DNA of 64,000 bases, taken from contig NZ_BMVE01000007.1 in assembly GCF_014650555.1 (NCBI RefSeq), positions 186,001 through 250,000 of the forward strand. Direction: 5' to 3'. The position numbers and the translations under genes are program-made. The DNA is from Streptomyces goshikiensis. GTDB lineage: Bacteria; Actinomycetota; Actinomycetes; Streptomycetales; Streptomycetaceae. The notes below the pieces were generated by a model. It worked only from the letters and a program-made list of their open reading frames with translations. It searched no databases and was not told the DNA's origin. This document shows, piece by piece, positions 9,167 to 16,809 of the stretch; within the stretch, counting starts at the first letter, position 1; each line of letters begins with the position of its first letter.

Positions 9167-9289
9167 CTACCGGTGCCTGGCGAGGCTGACGTAGAGGACG
9201 AGGACCGCGAAGGCCATGACCAGGAGGTGCAACCACGCGGGTCCGGCGTTCGCGGCCCATGCCAGCGTTGCTGTCGCATTCGATGTCAT
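9167..9289 (-). CDS. Tiny single-span membrane protein (40 aa)
   Basis: A 40-residue peptide beginning 'MTSNATATLAWAANAGPAW' with one membrane segment ('LHLLVMAFAVLVLYVSLA') and a short basic end 'RHR'. Start ATG 9289, stop TAG at 9167. The next gene starts four bases further on, giving a compact pair of small membrane proteins. Function unknown. Confidence 0.55.
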   Translation of the reverse strand: MTSNATATLAWAANAGPAWLHLLVMAFAVLVLYVSLARHR

Positions 9290-9416
9290 ACCTGCGCGCA
9301 TGCCCGCCTTCGGCGAGCTGACGCACTTCCCCGCGACCGGCGTGTGCCGAGGGGTCTGCCCGGGCCGGCGCCGGGCCCGGACGGGACTCGGCTTGAAGGC
9401 CTTCGCGGCCACGGGC

Positions 9417-10601
9417 TCAGTGGGGGTAGGGGCATGCGCCGGTGCCCGGATCCGGGGCGGGGGGATAGAAGTTGGGGCGCTGGTCCGTGTCGTCGTAGGA
9501 GCGGTGGAACACGGGGGTGATGCCGCCGGAGAGCGGCGGGACGATCCAGGTCCAGTCCGCGGGCACGGTGCGGCCCTCGCGCTCCTCCCTGGCCAGGTGC
9601 GCGAGGAAGCGGCGGGATTCGGTGTGGTGGTCGCTCATCCTGGCGCCCGCGGCGCGGAAGGAGTGCAGGACGGCGACGTTGAGCTCGACCAGCGCGCGGT
9701 CGCGCCAGAGCGTGCCCTCCCTGCTGGTGTCCAGGCCGAGGCAGGCGGCGACGGCGGGCAGCAGGTTGTAGCGGCCTTCGTCGACGAGGTTGCGGGCGCC
9801 GATCTCGGTGCCCATGTACCAGCCGTTGAAGGGGGCGAGGGGATAGTCGATGCCGCCGATGCGCAGGCGCATGTTGGAGATGGCCGGTACGGCGTGCCAG
9901 CGCAGGTCCAGTTCGGCGATCCGCGGGCAGTCGGGGTGGGTGATCGCGACCTCCATCACCAGGTCGTGCGGCAGCTCGAAGAGCATCGGTTTGTCGTCCG
10001 CGGTGTCGACGACCAGGGGCAGGATGTCGAAGGGCCCGTCGGGTCCCTGCCAGCCGAGGTCCCGGACCCGTTCGGTGAAGTCCACGTAGCCCGCGTCGCC
10101 CTCCACCGTGCCGTCGCCCCGGCGCCGGCCGGCGTAGCGGATGAGCTGGTCGTTCCAGATCCGCGGGCCGGGCCGGCCGGGTGCGTCGGGGGCGAAGACG
10201 GAGATCACGGGGCGGATGCGGCCGCGGTTGGTGGCCTGGCGCAGGTGATCGCACAGGTACCGGTGGATCTCCCCGGGGGTCTTCGCCTCGCGGCGGTCGA
10301 GGACGCGCAGGCTGTTCCAGTAAAGGCGGCCGATGCAGCGGCGGGAGTTGCGCCACGCGACGCGGGCGCCGAAGGCGAGTTCGCCGGGGGTGTGCCGGTA
10401 GGTGCCCGCGGTGTCGATGGCGGCGCGGACCTGGCGCAGGCGCCGGGCGAGGGGGACGGGTTGCTCGGGGTGCTCCGTGTGGAACTGGCGGAGGAACTCC
10501 TCCGCCTCGTCGCGTTCGGCGACGGCAACGGTCCCGGGTCGCCGGGCGGTGGCGGAGTGGGCACGTGTCGGGGTCGGTGCGGGCAGGGGCGTGGAGTTCA
10601 C
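9417..10601 (-). CDS. txtD-like: Bacterial nitric oxide synthase oxygenase (TxtD-like)
   Basis: A 394-residue NOS oxygenase domain without a reductase domain, as in bacterial NOS. It oxidises L-arginine to citrulline and nitric oxide using heme and a pterin, with electrons from a separate reductase. The heme thiolate motif 'WRNSRRCIGR' gives Cys89, and 'FNGWYMGTEIGARNL' gives the substrate-binding Glu266. The GTG start at 10601 has GAGGAA upstream. It sits 37 bp downstream of a TxtE-like P450 on the same strand. In thaxtomin producers the same pair (TxtD and TxtE) supplies NO and nitrates tryptophan. The context argues that NO is made here for biosynthesis rather than only for signalling. Confidence 0.93.
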   Translation of the reverse strand: MNSTPLPAPTPTRAHSATARRPGTVAVAERDEAEEFLRQFHTEHPEQPVPLARRLRQVRAAIDTAGTYRHTPGELAFGARVAWRNSRRCIGRLYWNSLRVLDRREAKTPGEIHRYLCDHLRQATNRGRIRPVISVFAPDAPGRPGPRIWNDQLIRYAGRRRGDGTVEGDAGYVDFTERVRDLGWQGPDGPFDILPLVVDTADDKPMLFELPHDLVMEVAITHPDCPRIAELDLRWHAVPAISNMRLRIGGIDYPLAPFNGWYMGTEIGARNLVDEGRYNLLPAVAACLGLDTSREGTLWRDRALVELNVAVLHSFRAAGARMSDHHTESRRFLAHLAREEREGRTVPADWTWIVPPLSGGITPVFHRSYDDTDQRPNFYPPAPDPGTGACPYPH

Positions 10602-10638
10602 GGTTTCCTCGCGGAGGCGTGGCGCCGAAGTGGGGGCT

Positions 10639-11859
10639 TCAGCGGAGGCTGAGCGGTAACGACCGCAGCGACCGGAATTCGAGGTTCTGGTTCCAGACGG
10701 GCTCGCCGGCCGGCCGGACGGCGGGGAAGCGGCGCAAGAGCGCGACGAAGAACCACTTGAGCTGGAGGCCGGCGATCTGCCTGCCGAGGCACGCGTGGAC
10801 GCCCTGGCCGAACGAGAGGTGCCTGGCGCTGTTGGGCCGGCCGAGGTCGAACACGTCGGGGCGCTCGAACACCTCGGAGTCCCGGTTCGCCGCGCCGAGG
10901 AAGAGGGCGAGGCTCTGGCCCTTCCCGATGCGTACGCCGCCCACGTCGAGGTCCGTCGTCGCGACGCGCCAGGTGAACTGGTTCGAGGCGTTGTGGCGGA
11001 ACACCTCGTTCGCCGTGTTCTCCACGCAGGCGGGCTCCGCCAGGAAGCGGGCGATCTGGTCCGGGTTCCGCGCGAAGGAGAGCATGCCGCTGCTGAGGGA
11101 GCCCGGTGTGGTGGGCGCGAACAACGCGATGAACAGCAGCACGAGCTGGTGCACCGTCTGCTCCGGCGTGGTCTCCGTCAGACCGTCCTGGGCCGCCGCG
11201 AGGCGTGCGATGACCGTGTCCGGGAGGACCTTGCCCCGCTCGCCCTCGATGAGTTCGAGCGCGTACGTGTGGAGGTCCGCGAGGAGTTCCAGCAGGCGGC
11301 CGAGTTCCACCGGCTGGTCCTGCGGCCCGGACCAGTACGTCATGAGCGTCTCCACGCACGGGATGACGAAGGCCAGGTCTTCCTCCGGCACCCCGAAGGC
11401 GGACACGGCCGAGCGCACGGGGAGTTCGGCGGCGAACGCGGCGACGGCGTCGATCTCCCTCGTCCCGCCGGGCACCGAGGCGACGAGGTCGGCCGCGACC
11501 CGCTCGATGACCTGGCCGTAGTGTTCGTGCGCGGCCCGGGTGAAGCCCGACTGGGTGGACCTGCGCAGGGCGTCGTGGAGCGGCGGATCCGTGTACATCA
11601 TGACGTTCTTGGTGAACCGGTGGTAGATGTCGTCGGGCGGCAGCGGCTCGCCTGGGAACTTGACCTCCAGCACCTCCTCCATCCGCTCGGCCTTGAGCCG
11701 GGGGTCCTTCAGCGCTGCCGCGCAGTCGGCGTACTTCATGACGGCCCAGGCGTTCAGCCCTTCGTCCCAGTGGACCGGTTCGCGCCGCGCCAGGCGGGCG
11801 TAGACGGGATAGGGGTCGGCCACGATGCCCGGGTCCGAGAGCGGGGACGGCTTGGTCAC
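10639..11859 (-). CDS. txtE-like: TxtE-like nitrating cytochrome P450 (L-tryptophan nitration)
   Basis: A 406-residue P450, the same length as TxtE, which uses O2 and NO to nitrate L-tryptophan at C4. Against TxtE as I remember it, the sequence aligns without gaps. Shared residues include Arg59, Met88, Tyr89, Asn293, Thr296 and Glu394 in the tryptophan pocket and heme ligand Cys357 ('SFGQGVHACLG'). Shared segments include 'ALFAPTTPGSLSSG' and the C-terminus 'LEFRSLRSLPLSLR'. The position of TxtE His176, in the F/G loop that gates the site, is Trp here ('TLMTYWSGP', codon 11332-11334). Laboratory changes at His176 shifted nitration from C4 to C5, so this enzyme may make 5-nitrotryptophan. The GTG start overlaps the cupin stop (GTGA). 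The NOS gene lies immediately downstream. Confidence 0.92.
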   Translation of the reverse strand: MTKPSPLSDPGIVADPYPVYARLARREPVHWDEGLNAWAVMKYADCAAALKDPRLKAERMEEVLEVKFPGEPLPPDDIYHRFTKNVMMYTDPPLHDALRRSTQSGFTRAAHEHYGQVIERVAADLVASVPGGTREIDAVAAFAAELPVRSAVSAFGVPEEDLAFVIPCVETLMTYWSGPQDQPVELGRLLELLADLHTYALELIEGERGKVLPDTVIARLAAAQDGLTETTPEQTVHQLVLLFIALFAPTTPGSLSSGMLSFARNPDQIARFLAEPACVENTANEVFRHNASNQFTWRVATTDLDVGGVRIGKGQSLALFLGAANRDSEVFERPDVFDLGRPNSARHLSFGQGVHACLGRQIAGLQLKWFFVALLRRFPAVRPAGEPVWNQNLEFRSLRSLPLSLR

Positions 11860-12395
11860 GGTGTCCTGCCTTCCTTCTGCGTTCCGGGGTCGGGGAGCGC
11901 GGCCGGGATGCCGGGCGGACCGAGCACCTCGATCCCGTACGGGGCCGCGACGGCGAGGATGTGCTCCAGGTCCGGCAGCGCGTCCACGTCCGACGGAATC
12001 TCCAGGGACCGCGCGGGCCGCGCCAGTTCACGCAGGAAGCCGTCGAATCCGCCGGGTTCGGTCACGTGGAGGAACCTCGCCTCCTCGGAAGTGACGAGGA
12101 ACGTGTGGGGCGCGTGGCGAGGGCCGTAGACGAACGAACCGGCGGTCGCCGGGAATTCCCGGCCCGCCACCCAGAACGTCATCTCCCCGTCGAGGACGTA
12201 CCACCATTCGTCGTCGTGATGGTGGACGTGCAGGGGCGAACCGGAGCCGCTCCGGCCGAGGAACTCGACGACTGACGAGGCTCCGTTCATCTCCGCGGAG
12301 GAGCCCTTCACCTTCGCCAGGAAATCGAGGAACCACAGGGCTTCTCCCTCGTCCCGGCCCAACGCGATCGGCGCGGTCCGGCCGCTTTCCGTCAT
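11856..12395 (-). CDS. Cupin-fold protein of the nitration operon
   Basis: A 179-residue single-domain cupin. The metal-site motif is 'PLHVHHHDDEWWYVLDGEMTF' (His residues and Glu) with the second motif 'GPRHAPHTF' supplying the last His, as in quercetin dioxygenase-like cupins. It may be a dioxygenase, isomerase or binding protein. The ATG at 12395 has AAAGGA six bases upstream; an in-frame ATG at 12410 overlaps the preceding P450 stop but lacks a ribosome site. Its stop overlaps the GTG of the TxtE-like gene, so the genes are translationally coupled. Cupins are not part of the thaxtomin core set as I know it, which hints at a different downstream step. Confidence 0.87.
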   Translation of the reverse strand: MTESGRTAPIALGRDEGEALWFLDFLAKVKGSSAEMNGASSVVEFLGRSGSGSPLHVHHHDDEWWYVLDGEMTFWVAGREFPATAGSFVYGPRHAPHTFLVTSEEARFLHVTEPGGFDGFLRELARPARSLEIPSDVDALPDLEHILAVAAPYGIEVLGPPGIPAALPDPGTQKEGRTP

Positions 12396-12406
12396 CTCCG
12401 GTCCTT

Positions 12407-13987
12407 TCATCGTGGGACCAGCCTGACCGGTACGGCCGATGGCACCACGGAGATCGTGGAATGGAACTGCACCTTGATGTGCCGCAGGGGCACGACGTGG
12501 AAGTTCTTCAGGATTTCCGTCAGCAGCACGATGCACTGCTGCTCGGCGAGCCTGTTTCCCACGCAGTGCCGGGGGCCGGCACCGAAGGGGAGGAAGCTGG
12601 AAATGGTGTCGTTCCGCTTCTCGCCGTCCGCCGGGAACCGCTCCGGGTCGAAGCGGTCCGGGTTGAACCGCTCCGCCTCGCGGAAGATTTCCGGGTTCTT
12701 CCCGACGGCGTTCTTCATCCACATGATGACGGTCCCCGGCGGGATGCTCATGCCCTGTTCCACCACGGCGCGCTCGTCGCTGAACTTCGCGCTGAAGGGG
12801 ACCGGCGGGAACATGCGCAGCGTCTCGTAGACGATGTTGCGGACGTAAGGGTCCGGGCCGGGATCACCCTCCTGGGCGAAGGACGAGGAGGCCTCGATCG
12901 TCTTCCGTGCCTTCTCCTGGACGTGCGGATCGAGGGAGAGCATCACCAGGGCCTGGGACAGCACGTAGGACATCGGATCCGCGCCGCCGAGGATCAGCGA
13001 CATCAGCTCCTCGACGCGGTCCTCGGCGGACCACGGCGCCCGGGTCACCCGGTCGAGCAGATCGCCGCCGGCGGCGCCGGTGGCCGCTGCGGCTCCGGTG
13101 GCCCCGTGGGCCGGGCAGGCGGCGGGGATCCGCTGCTCACGCCGGGTCACGACCTCGCCGAGTTCCGCCGCGACGCGGTGGTAGGCGGCCCTCACCCGGC
13201 GCCGCCGCCTCGGGAAGACCCACCTGACGAAGAAGGGGTGGAAGGCCCGGAAGCTCACCTCCTCCTCGATGGCGCTCAGCGCGCGGTGGTACGCGTGCAG
13301 GTCCGCTCCGACGTCCCAGTCGTCGCCGAAGAGGAAGGCGCTGAGACAGTTCACGCTCCAGTCGCGCAGGTCGGACTGGAGGCCCTCGTACCCCTCGTCG
13401 ACGTGCTTCCACTTGTCCACGTACCGCTCGGACACGTCCTTCAGCACGTACCCGCGTTCCGAGACGCCGCGGAAGGTCATGGAGGGTGCGATGACCTGCC
13501 GATGGGTCTGGTGGAGTTCACCCCCCGCCATTCCCATGAGGCTCCGGGACAGCACGGTCCGGTCGGCCCGGCGGTGCGAGTCGAGTTCCTTCCTGAGGAG
13601 GTTCGGGGACACGTACGAGAGCGACACGAACGGGGCGCTTCCCCAAGCGGCATGGAAACGCACGAGGGGACCGTACTCGTCGTGCAGCGCCTGGAGGGAT
13701 TCGTGCCGGCCGCCGTGGCCGTGGAGCAGCAGATCGCTCATATTGCCGAGGAAGAACGACGGTTTCGGCCCGGGCAGATGCCGCCGGGACCGGAATTCGG
13801 TCAGACGCCTGCGTACGGCGAGAACCAGGAGTCCCGCAACGGCCGCCGAGACGAGTGCCACCGGCCAGCTCCGCAGGCTGAGGCCGGTCCACAATCCGAA
13901 ACCCGCCACCAGGAGGGTCGCGGTGACTCCTGCCGCGTAAATGGCTCGATAGAGCGAAAGCAAAGGGCGTGTGCTGGGCGCGCTCAT
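12407..13987 (-). CDS. Membrane-anchored cytochrome P450
   Basis: A 526-residue P450, longer than usual bacterial class I enzymes because of an N-terminal region with two hydrophobic segments (about residues 13-60), followed by the proline-rich hinge 'HLPGPKPSFFLGNM' of microsomal-type P450s. The ExxR helix is 'YETLRMFPPVPF' and the heme loop is 'FLPFGAGPRHCVGNRLA' with Cys475. The I-helix reads 'GGADPMSY', so the usual AGxDT/S threonine is replaced by proline. The ATG at 13987 has GGAGGGG upstream. It is the first gene of the nitration operon and its stop nearly abuts the cupin. It may oxidise a nitro-tryptophan derivative; the substrate is inferred only from context. Confidence 0.88.
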   Translation of the reverse strand: MSAPSTRPLLSLYRAIYAAGVTATLLVAGFGLWTGLSLRSWPVALVSAAVAGLLVLAVRRRLTEFRSRRHLPGPKPSFFLGNMSDLLLHGHGGRHESLQALHDEYGPLVRFHAAWGSAPFVSLSYVSPNLLRKELDSHRRADRTVLSRSLMGMAGGELHQTHRQVIAPSMTFRGVSERGYVLKDVSERYVDKWKHVDEGYEGLQSDLRDWSVNCLSAFLFGDDWDVGADLHAYHRALSAIEEEVSFRAFHPFFVRWVFPRRRRRVRAAYHRVAAELGEVVTRREQRIPAACPAHGATGAAAATGAAGGDLLDRVTRAPWSAEDRVEELMSLILGGADPMSYVLSQALVMLSLDPHVQEKARKTIEASSSFAQEGDPGPDPYVRNIVYETLRMFPPVPFSAKFSDERAVVEQGMSIPPGTVIMWMKNAVGKNPEIFREAERFNPDRFDPERFPADGEKRNDTISSFLPFGAGPRHCVGNRLAEQQCIVLLTEILKNFHVVPLRHIKVQFHSTISVVPSAVPVRLVPR

Positions 13988-14354
13988 GGGTAATCCCCTC
14001 CACGGCTTGCGAGAGCCTTCCCGCGGGCCAAAAGCGGCTCGAACGGGCCAATGCTTGAGGGACTTTTGATGCCCCGTCAGGCTATGGAGACGATTCCCGG
14101 CACCGCAATATCGCAGGAGGGGATGGCCGGTTCCCACTGGAGTGCCGAATCGGTGCGGCACCCGGCGCGGGAGCCCGGGCACAGCAGGCCAGCGTTCCCC
14201 CCGGCGCGCTCCCCGCCGCGCCGGGGCAATCGGCCGCGCCGGGCGAGATGGCTTGTTCCCGGACGGCGGCCGCGCCGGGGAATCCGCGCCTCCTCCCACC
14301 GGGGGTGAACAGCGGGCGGCGCGCCGGCCACAACGCGGACCGCCCGGCGCGCCG
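13988..14354. other. Intergenic region upstream of the nitration operon
   Basis: This 367-bp stretch lies between the P450 start (13987) and the hemerythrin stop (14355). The part next to the P450 is less GC-rich and must hold the operon promoter, but I cannot fix clear -35/-10 hexamers. The far end carries the hemerythrin terminator hairpin (14316-14355). An 85-codon plus-strand frame at 14051-14308 looks non-coding (Arg/Pro-rich, no family resemblance). Confidence 0.5.
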
Positions 14355-14355
14355 C
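14316..14355 (-). terminator. Hairpin downstream of the hemerythrin gene
   Basis: Inverted repeat with perfect 12-bp GC arms at 14316-14327 and 14344-14355 and a 16-base loop. One arm touches the stop codon of the hemerythrin gene, so it is a likely intrinsic terminator. Confidence 0.55.
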
Positions 14356-14909
14356 TACCGGCCGCGGCCCGAGACGAAGTCCCGGGCGCGGTCGACCAGA
14401 CCGGTCACGGGCGCCGGCAGCCGGCCGGCGGGCGGGGTGCCGGGCGCCCCCGGGTGGGGCCGCGTCGGCGCGAACTTCTTGGCCCGGCGCACCTTGTCGC
14501 CGAGCCGGTGCAGGTCCTCGGACGAACATCCCTGCCGCAGCCGCGGGAAGAGGTTCTGCTCCTCGTCCCACACGTGCGCGGTCACCTCGGCCCGGAGCTC
14601 GGCGATCCGGCGGTCGAATTCGAGGCCCGCGCCGTCCACCCCTTCGAGGTCCTTCAGCATCCTCTCCACCCGGGCGTGGTCCGCGAGCTCCTTGTCCGCG
14701 ATGAGCTCCCCGTCGGGGAAGTGCTCGCGGATCGCCGGGTAGAGGTGCTCCTCCTCGGCGACCGCGTGCCGTACGAGTTCGATCGTGAGCTGCTCGGCTA
14801 GCGTCTGCCGGTCGAGCGCCGGGGCGGTCCGTTCGATCGCGGAGAACAGGTCGTCCACCTCACGGTGATCGCACATCAGCTCCTCGATGACATCCGCACC
14901 ATGTCCCAT
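14355..14909 (-). CDS. Hemerythrin (HHE) domain protein
   Basis: A 184-residue four-helix protein with the iron-ligand pattern of cation-binding hemerythrin domains: 'HREVDDLF', 'LVRHAVAEEEHLYPAI', 'DHARVERML' and 'HVWDEEQNLFPRL'. The diiron site may bind O2 or NO, or act in metal or oxidative stress sensing. The basic, proline-rich tail (~140-184) is not conserved. The ATG at 14909 has GGAG seven bases upstream. It is next to the NO-producing operon on the same strand but separated by a 367-bp gap, so a link to NO is only a suggestion. A second hemerythrin lies at 37061-37552. Confidence 0.88.
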   Translation of the reverse strand: MGHGADVIEELMCDHREVDDLFSAIERTAPALDRQTLAEQLTIELVRHAVAEEEHLYPAIREHFPDGELIADKELADHARVERMLKDLEGVDGAGLEFDRRIAELRAEVTAHVWDEEQNLFPRLRQGCSSEDLHRLGDKVRRAKKFAPTRPHPGAPGTPPAGRLPAPVTGLVDRARDFVSGRGR

Positions 14910-15098
14910 GTCACTGCTCCGTTCCGATCGCCGGTGGCCGGGCGGAGTGCCGGTCGTCCCGCGCGTACCCACCCGGCCACGGAGCTAACGCGGGCCCGTT
15001 CGGACGCCCGTGAGTTGCCCGGCGCGCCGGGCACCGATGTCATGGCGGGAAGGGCCGCCGGCACCGCGCGGGCCCGTTTCCCTGACGAAGGGCCGGCG

Positions 15099-16757
15099 AT
15101 GCGAACGACCGGGACGGCGATACCGCTGCGCGCAGCCGCCGGGGCGGTGGCCGCCGCCCTGCTGGCGCTGCTGTCGGCCGCCGGCCCGGCATCGGCGGGC
15201 GGCCCGGGCGGCGGCGACGGCGGCGACGGCGGTCGTGGTGTCGTGCTGCGCTGGAAGCCCTGTACGCGGAAGGCGCAGGCGGGCTTCGAATGCGCGGTGG
15301 CCAAGGTGCCCCTGGACCACGCCGAGCCCTCGGGCCGCACGATCGACCTGGCGGTGATCCGCCACCGGGCGGCCGCGGCGGGGCGGCGCGCCGGATCGCT
15401 GTTCTTCAACCCCGGCGGACCCGGCGGCCCCGGGACGGTCGGACTGCCCGAGCTGTACCGCAAGTTCCCCGCCGAGCTGAGGGACCGCTTCGACATTGTC
15501 AGCTGGGACCCGCGCGGGGTCGGCGAGAGCACGGCGGTGCGCTGCTTCGACACGGCGAAGGAGGCCGCGGCCTGGCACGCCAAGGTCCCGCCGTTCCCGG
15601 TCGGTGAGGGGCAGCGGCAGGCGTTCGTCACCGCCTACGCGGAGCTGGCGCAGCGGTGCGAGCGGCGGGACCCCGAGCTGCTGCGCCACATCTCGACCGC
15701 CGACACCGCGCGCGACCTGGACCTGCTGCGCCGGGCGGTGGGCGAGGAACGGCTGCGCTACTGGGGCGTCTCCTACGGCACGCTGCTCGGAGCCACGTAC
15801 GCGAACCTGTTCCCCGACCGCGTCGGGCGCCTCGTGGTCGACGGGAACGTCGACCCTCGGGCGTGGACGGACGGCGGCGCGGGCACCGAGCCCGCCCGCA
15901 GCACCTTCCTGCGCCTGGGCTCCGACCTCGGCTCCGCCGACACGCTCGGTCAGTTCCTCGACCTCTGCGGCCGCGCGCCGATGACCGGCTGCGCCTTCTC
16001 CGCCGGCAGCCCGGCGGCGACCCGGGCCAAGTACGCCACCCTGCTGGCACGCCTCGCCGAGCGGCCGGTCGGCCGCTGGACGTACGCCCGCGCGGTGAGC
16101 GAGGTCCGGGGCGGCCTCTACACCGTGCACCCGGGCTGGTCCGGGACCGCCGCGACCCTGGAATCGCTGTGGCAGGGAGTGGCGCCCGGCGAGTCTCCGG
16201 CCGTGGCCGCGCCCGCCCGCTATCCCGGGTTCGAGCAGTCGCTGGCGGTCCTGTGCGCCGAGAGCCCCAACCCCGCCCCGCCCGGGCGCTACCCCGCGCT
16301 GGAGGAGCGGGCGGTGCGGGAGGCCGGTCCGCTCGCCCGGTGGTGGGTGTGGGCGAACGAGCCCTGCGCCGCGTGGCCGGCCCGGGCCGCCGACCCGTAC
16401 ACCGGCCCCTGGAACCGGCCCACCGCGCATCCGGTACTGGTCGTCAACTCGGTGCACGACCCGTCCACCCCCTACCGCGCCGGAGAGGCGATGGCACGGG
16501 AGCTGGGCCGGGCCCGGCTGCTGACGCTCGACGGCTACGGGCACACCGCGCTCGGCAACCCGAGCGCCTGCGTGGGGCGCCACGTCGTCCGGTACGTCCT
16601 GACCGGGGCGCTGCCGGCGCGGGGCGCGCGGTGCGCGCAGGACACCCCGCCGTTCGTGAATCCGGGAGAGCCGTCGGCGGCGACCGCCGCCGTCACCCCT
16701 CCGGGCGGGCTGCTCCGTACGTGGCCGCCGGCCTGGCTGCCGCGCGGCGCCGGCTGA
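15099..16757 (+). CDS. Secreted alpha/beta-hydrolase, tripeptidyl aminopeptidase-like
   Basis: A 552-residue exported serine peptidase-like hydrolase. The signal peptide is residues 1 to about 33 (basic start, 'AVAAALLALLSAAGPASA'). It has the oxyanion region 'FFNPGGPGGPG', nucleophile elbow 'YWGVSYGTLLG' (Ser225), a late 'VVNSVHDPSTPY' with the acid, and 'DGYGHTAL' with the His. This is the layout of the Streptomyces tripeptidyl aminopeptidase/SlpD-SlpE family (peptidase S33, TAP C-terminal domain), which removes tripeptides from secreted proteins. The ATG at 15099 is chosen because it starts the signal peptide. An SSI-type protease inhibitor lies about 1 kb downstream on the other strand. 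Confidence 0.88.
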   Translation: MRTTGTAIPLRAAAGAVAAALLALLSAAGPASAGGPGGGDGGDGGRGVVLRWKPCTRKAQAGFECAVAKVPLDHAEPSGRTIDLAVIRHRAAAAGRRAGSLFFNPGGPGGPGTVGLPELYRKFPAELRDRFDIVSWDPRGVGESTAVRCFDTAKEAAAWHAKVPPFPVGEGQRQAFVTAYAELAQRCERRDPELLRHISTADTARDLDLLRRAVGEERLRYWGVSYGTLLGATYANLFPDRVGRLVVDGNVDPRAWTDGGAGTEPARSTFLRLGSDLGSADTLGQFLDLCGRAPMTGCAFSAGSPAATRAKYATLLARLAERPVGRWTYARAVSEVRGGLYTVHPGWSGTAATLESLWQGVAPGESPAVAAPARYPGFEQSLAVLCAESPNPAPPGRYPALEERAVREAGPLARWWVWANEPCAAWPARAADPYTGPWNRPTAHPVLVVNSVHDPSTPYRAGEAMARELGRARLLTLDGYGHTALGNPSACVGRHVVRYVLTGALPARGARCAQDTPPFVNPGEPSAATAAVTPPGGLLRTWPPAWLPRGAG

Positions 16758-16809
16758 CGGATCGACCGGAGCCGGCCCGGGGCGCCGGCCGCGCCCGCCC
16801 CGCCCCCCG

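Noticed and set aside
9417..13987. Thaxtomin cluster assignment
   Set aside because: The NRPS genes, TxtR-type activator and TxtC-like arrangement are absent; the second P450 is membrane-anchored and unlike TxtC as I know it.
14051..14308. An 85-codon plus-strand frame upstream of the nitration operon
   Set aside because: Arg/Pro-rich with no recognisable domain, no good ribosome site, and it overlaps the likely promoter region of the operon.
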